The notes beneath the pieces are model-generated. The model saw nothing but the letters and a program-made list of their open reading frames with translations. It did no database searches and was not told the DNA's origin. Positions 23,896-24,810 of a stretch of 24,810 nt of DNA are shown piece after piece (within the stretch, counting starts at the first letter, position 1; every line of letters begins with the position of its first letter). Source of the stretch: Boseongicola sp. SB0662_bin_57 (GTDB lineage Bacteria; Pseudomonadota; Alphaproteobacteria; Rhodobacterales; Rhodobacteraceae); contig VXPN01000191.1 of the NCBI GenBank assembly GCA_009839535.1, forward strand, positions 1-24,810, read 5' to 3'. The position numbers were made by a program, and so were the translations under genes.

Positions 23896-24228
23896 ATGGA
23901 TCGAATGCGCATTGCCTGGCTCAAGATCGTGCTTGATCGCATGGCATCGTGCACACGGCAAGACTGCCTAATGCGCACAAAGGCGAGGGGACTTCTCGAC
24001 CTGAAGCGATCGCGGGGCCTTGTTTCCGAGCATCACGCCCAGCGTTGGGAGAAATTGCTTGAGATGGACGCAGACGATTTGAGGAGGGATCTTCTCGCGC
24101 CCGGAGTGCAGGGTCGAGAGCTTCGGCACGCGCATCTTTTTGCTGGCGTCTTTCCGCCAAGGGAACAGAACCGCATCCTGCGAGACATAAGGAAGGAAAT
24201 CGGTGGCGGCACTTCCGGTCAAGGTTAG
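23896..24228 (+). CDS. small partner protein of the nucleotidyltransferase-like gene
   Basis: This 110-residue protein is strongly charged and helical. Its C-terminal part, RELRHAHLFAGVFPPREQNRI, matches a recurring pattern I recall from small proteins encoded next to DUF6036-like genes (Arg-x-Leu-Arg, Phe-x-Gly, Glu/Arg then Ile-Leu-Arg). ATG 23896 was chosen because GAGG lies 5 bases upstream; GTG 23878 would overlap the preceding gene by 11 bp and ATG 23905 is also possible. The tight arrangement suggests a two-gene toxin-antitoxin-like module. Which member would be toxic cannot be told from sequence, and no function is established for this family to my knowledge. Confidence 0.65.
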   Translation: MDRMRIAWLKIVLDRMASCTRQDCLMRTKARGLLDLKRSRGLVSEHHAQRWEKLLEMDADDLRRDLLAPGVQGRELRHAHLFAGVFPPREQNRILRDIRKEIGGGTSGQG

Positions 24229-24716
24229 GTGACCATGATTGCACATCATCATTGCAATTGCGCCACCCGCGGTCGGCGCGACTGGCGGTCTCGGTGCCGG
24301 ACCATTGAGTCGCGGCGATGAACGACGGTGTAGCCTCGGCAACGCGGGACATCACCCCGTTCCAGGCCCCGCGGGGACGGCCGGCCCTCGAACGGCAAGA
24401 CGTTCCATTTTAGCTGACTGTGCGGGGGCGTCTTTCCGGTGTGTGGATTTCAAGCTTAGGCATCTGTCGTTTCGTGAACTCGTCGAACATCGGGACGGCA
24501 AGCACACTTTCGCCGTGCCGCTGGCCGTAGATCTCGGGCATTTTGAATTCTTGCAGGCGTGAAGTCAGGCAGCAATGTCATGCCCGGCAATTGGGGGCAC
24601 ACACCGGCAACTAGCTTGAGGGCTGCGTCCGCCGGGATCCATTCGGCGATAACGGTTCGGTCGCGCAGCATTGCAAGGAGGCAGGCATTGGCACTGAACC
24701 GCCTGAATTTTCCTGG
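24229..24716. other. gene-poor stretch upstream of the pstB end
   Basis: No recognised gene lies in these 488 bp. A 43-codon minus-strand frame (24541 to 24410, starting MPEIYGQRHGESVLAV) reads like protein but has no family and no clear Shine-Dalgarno sequence. A plus-strand frame at 24239-24562 has no motif either. phoU, the usual gene after pstB, is not detectable on the minus strand here. Confidence 0.5.
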
Positions 24717-24810
24717 TTATCCGATCCTTCCGGTGATGTATGATTCCGTGCGCGGATCTTCCGGGTTCGTGAAGATCTGGCCGGTTTCTCGGTATTCCAC
24801 CAGGTTGCCG
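24717..24810 (-). CDS. pstB: phosphate ABC transporter ATP-binding protein, C-terminal end (partial)
   Basis: The last 30 codons are present on the minus strand, ending in TAA at 24719-24717. The peptide GNLVEYRETGQIFTNPEDPR followed by TESYITGRIG is the characteristic PstB tail (the E. coli version has QIFTNP and YITGRFG). PstB is the ATPase of the high-affinity phosphate importer PstSCAB and takes part in PhoR/PhoB signalling. The nucleotide-binding motifs are outside the window. The usual downstream gene phoU is not present next to it. Confidence 0.93.
   Translation of the reverse strand, partial: GNLVEYRETGQIFTNPEDPRTESYITGRIG

Noticed and set aside
24410..24541. 43-codon minus-strand frame beginning MPEIYGQRH
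   Set aside because: No family, no clear ribosome-binding site, and too short to support without conservation data.

Overview
The window looks like a chromosomal segment of a GC-rich alphaproteobacterium, most likely of the Rhodobacterales/Roseobacter group. The signs are a DksA homologue with the degenerate zinc finger usual in that group, a heterotetrameric sarcosine oxidase operon soxBDAG, the order ligA-recG with an ATGA overlap, and several GTG/TTG starts. The assignment rests on gene content only. No tRNA, rRNA, CRISPR array or transposase was seen.

Region 1 (1-5545) is a one-carbon/methylamine block. The end of soxB, then soxD, soxA and soxG, form a tight operon that oxidatively demethylates sarcosine and loads the carbon on tetrahydrofolate. 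A Rid-family protein follows. Convergent to it is a two-gene unit, a three-histidine-box membrane diiron desaturase/hydroxylase followed with a GTGA overlap by a small Rieske ferredoxin, its probable electron donor.

Region 2 (about 5546-9792) is an accessory, partly decayed island: a phd/vapC-type toxin-antitoxin pair, a 332-bp fragment that duplicates part of a downstream gene, a 5'-truncated ankyrin-repeat reading frame fused to that fragment, a 619-residue protein that appears to join an AbiEi-like antitoxin domain to a HipA-type kinase toxin, and a possible 47-residue membrane protein.

Region 3 (9793-15066) is a putative catabolic cluster. An M29-peptidase-like (NicX-superfamily) protein is divergent from a GcvA-like LysR regulator, which is followed by a Rieske non-haem iron oxygenase translationally coupled to a cytochrome P450, with a convergent phytanoyl-CoA-dioxygenase-like 2-oxoglutarate enzyme overlapping the P450 tail. 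The same inverted repeat, ATTAG-N5-CTAAT, lies just before the LysR start and over the LysR stop codon. This predicts one regulator controlling both transcription units. With Region 1, the window holds four kinds of iron-dependent oxygen-activating enzyme close to sarcosine oxidase; a flavin monooxygenase lies just beyond, in Region 4. I infer, without proof, a role in breaking down a methylated nitrogen compound whose N-methyl groups end as sarcosine or formaldehyde.

Region 4 (15067-22955) is mostly housekeeping: dksA, a salicylate-hydroxylase-like flavin monooxygenase, zapE, ligA, recG, a small membrane protein and a strong intrinsic terminator preceded by two further hairpins. Region 5 (22956-24810) holds a second accessory patch, a nucleotidyltransferase-like protein with a small overlapping partner (candidate toxin-antitoxin pair), then a 490-bp gene-poor stretch and the 3' end of pstB on the minus strand. 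No phoU is seen directly downstream of pstB.
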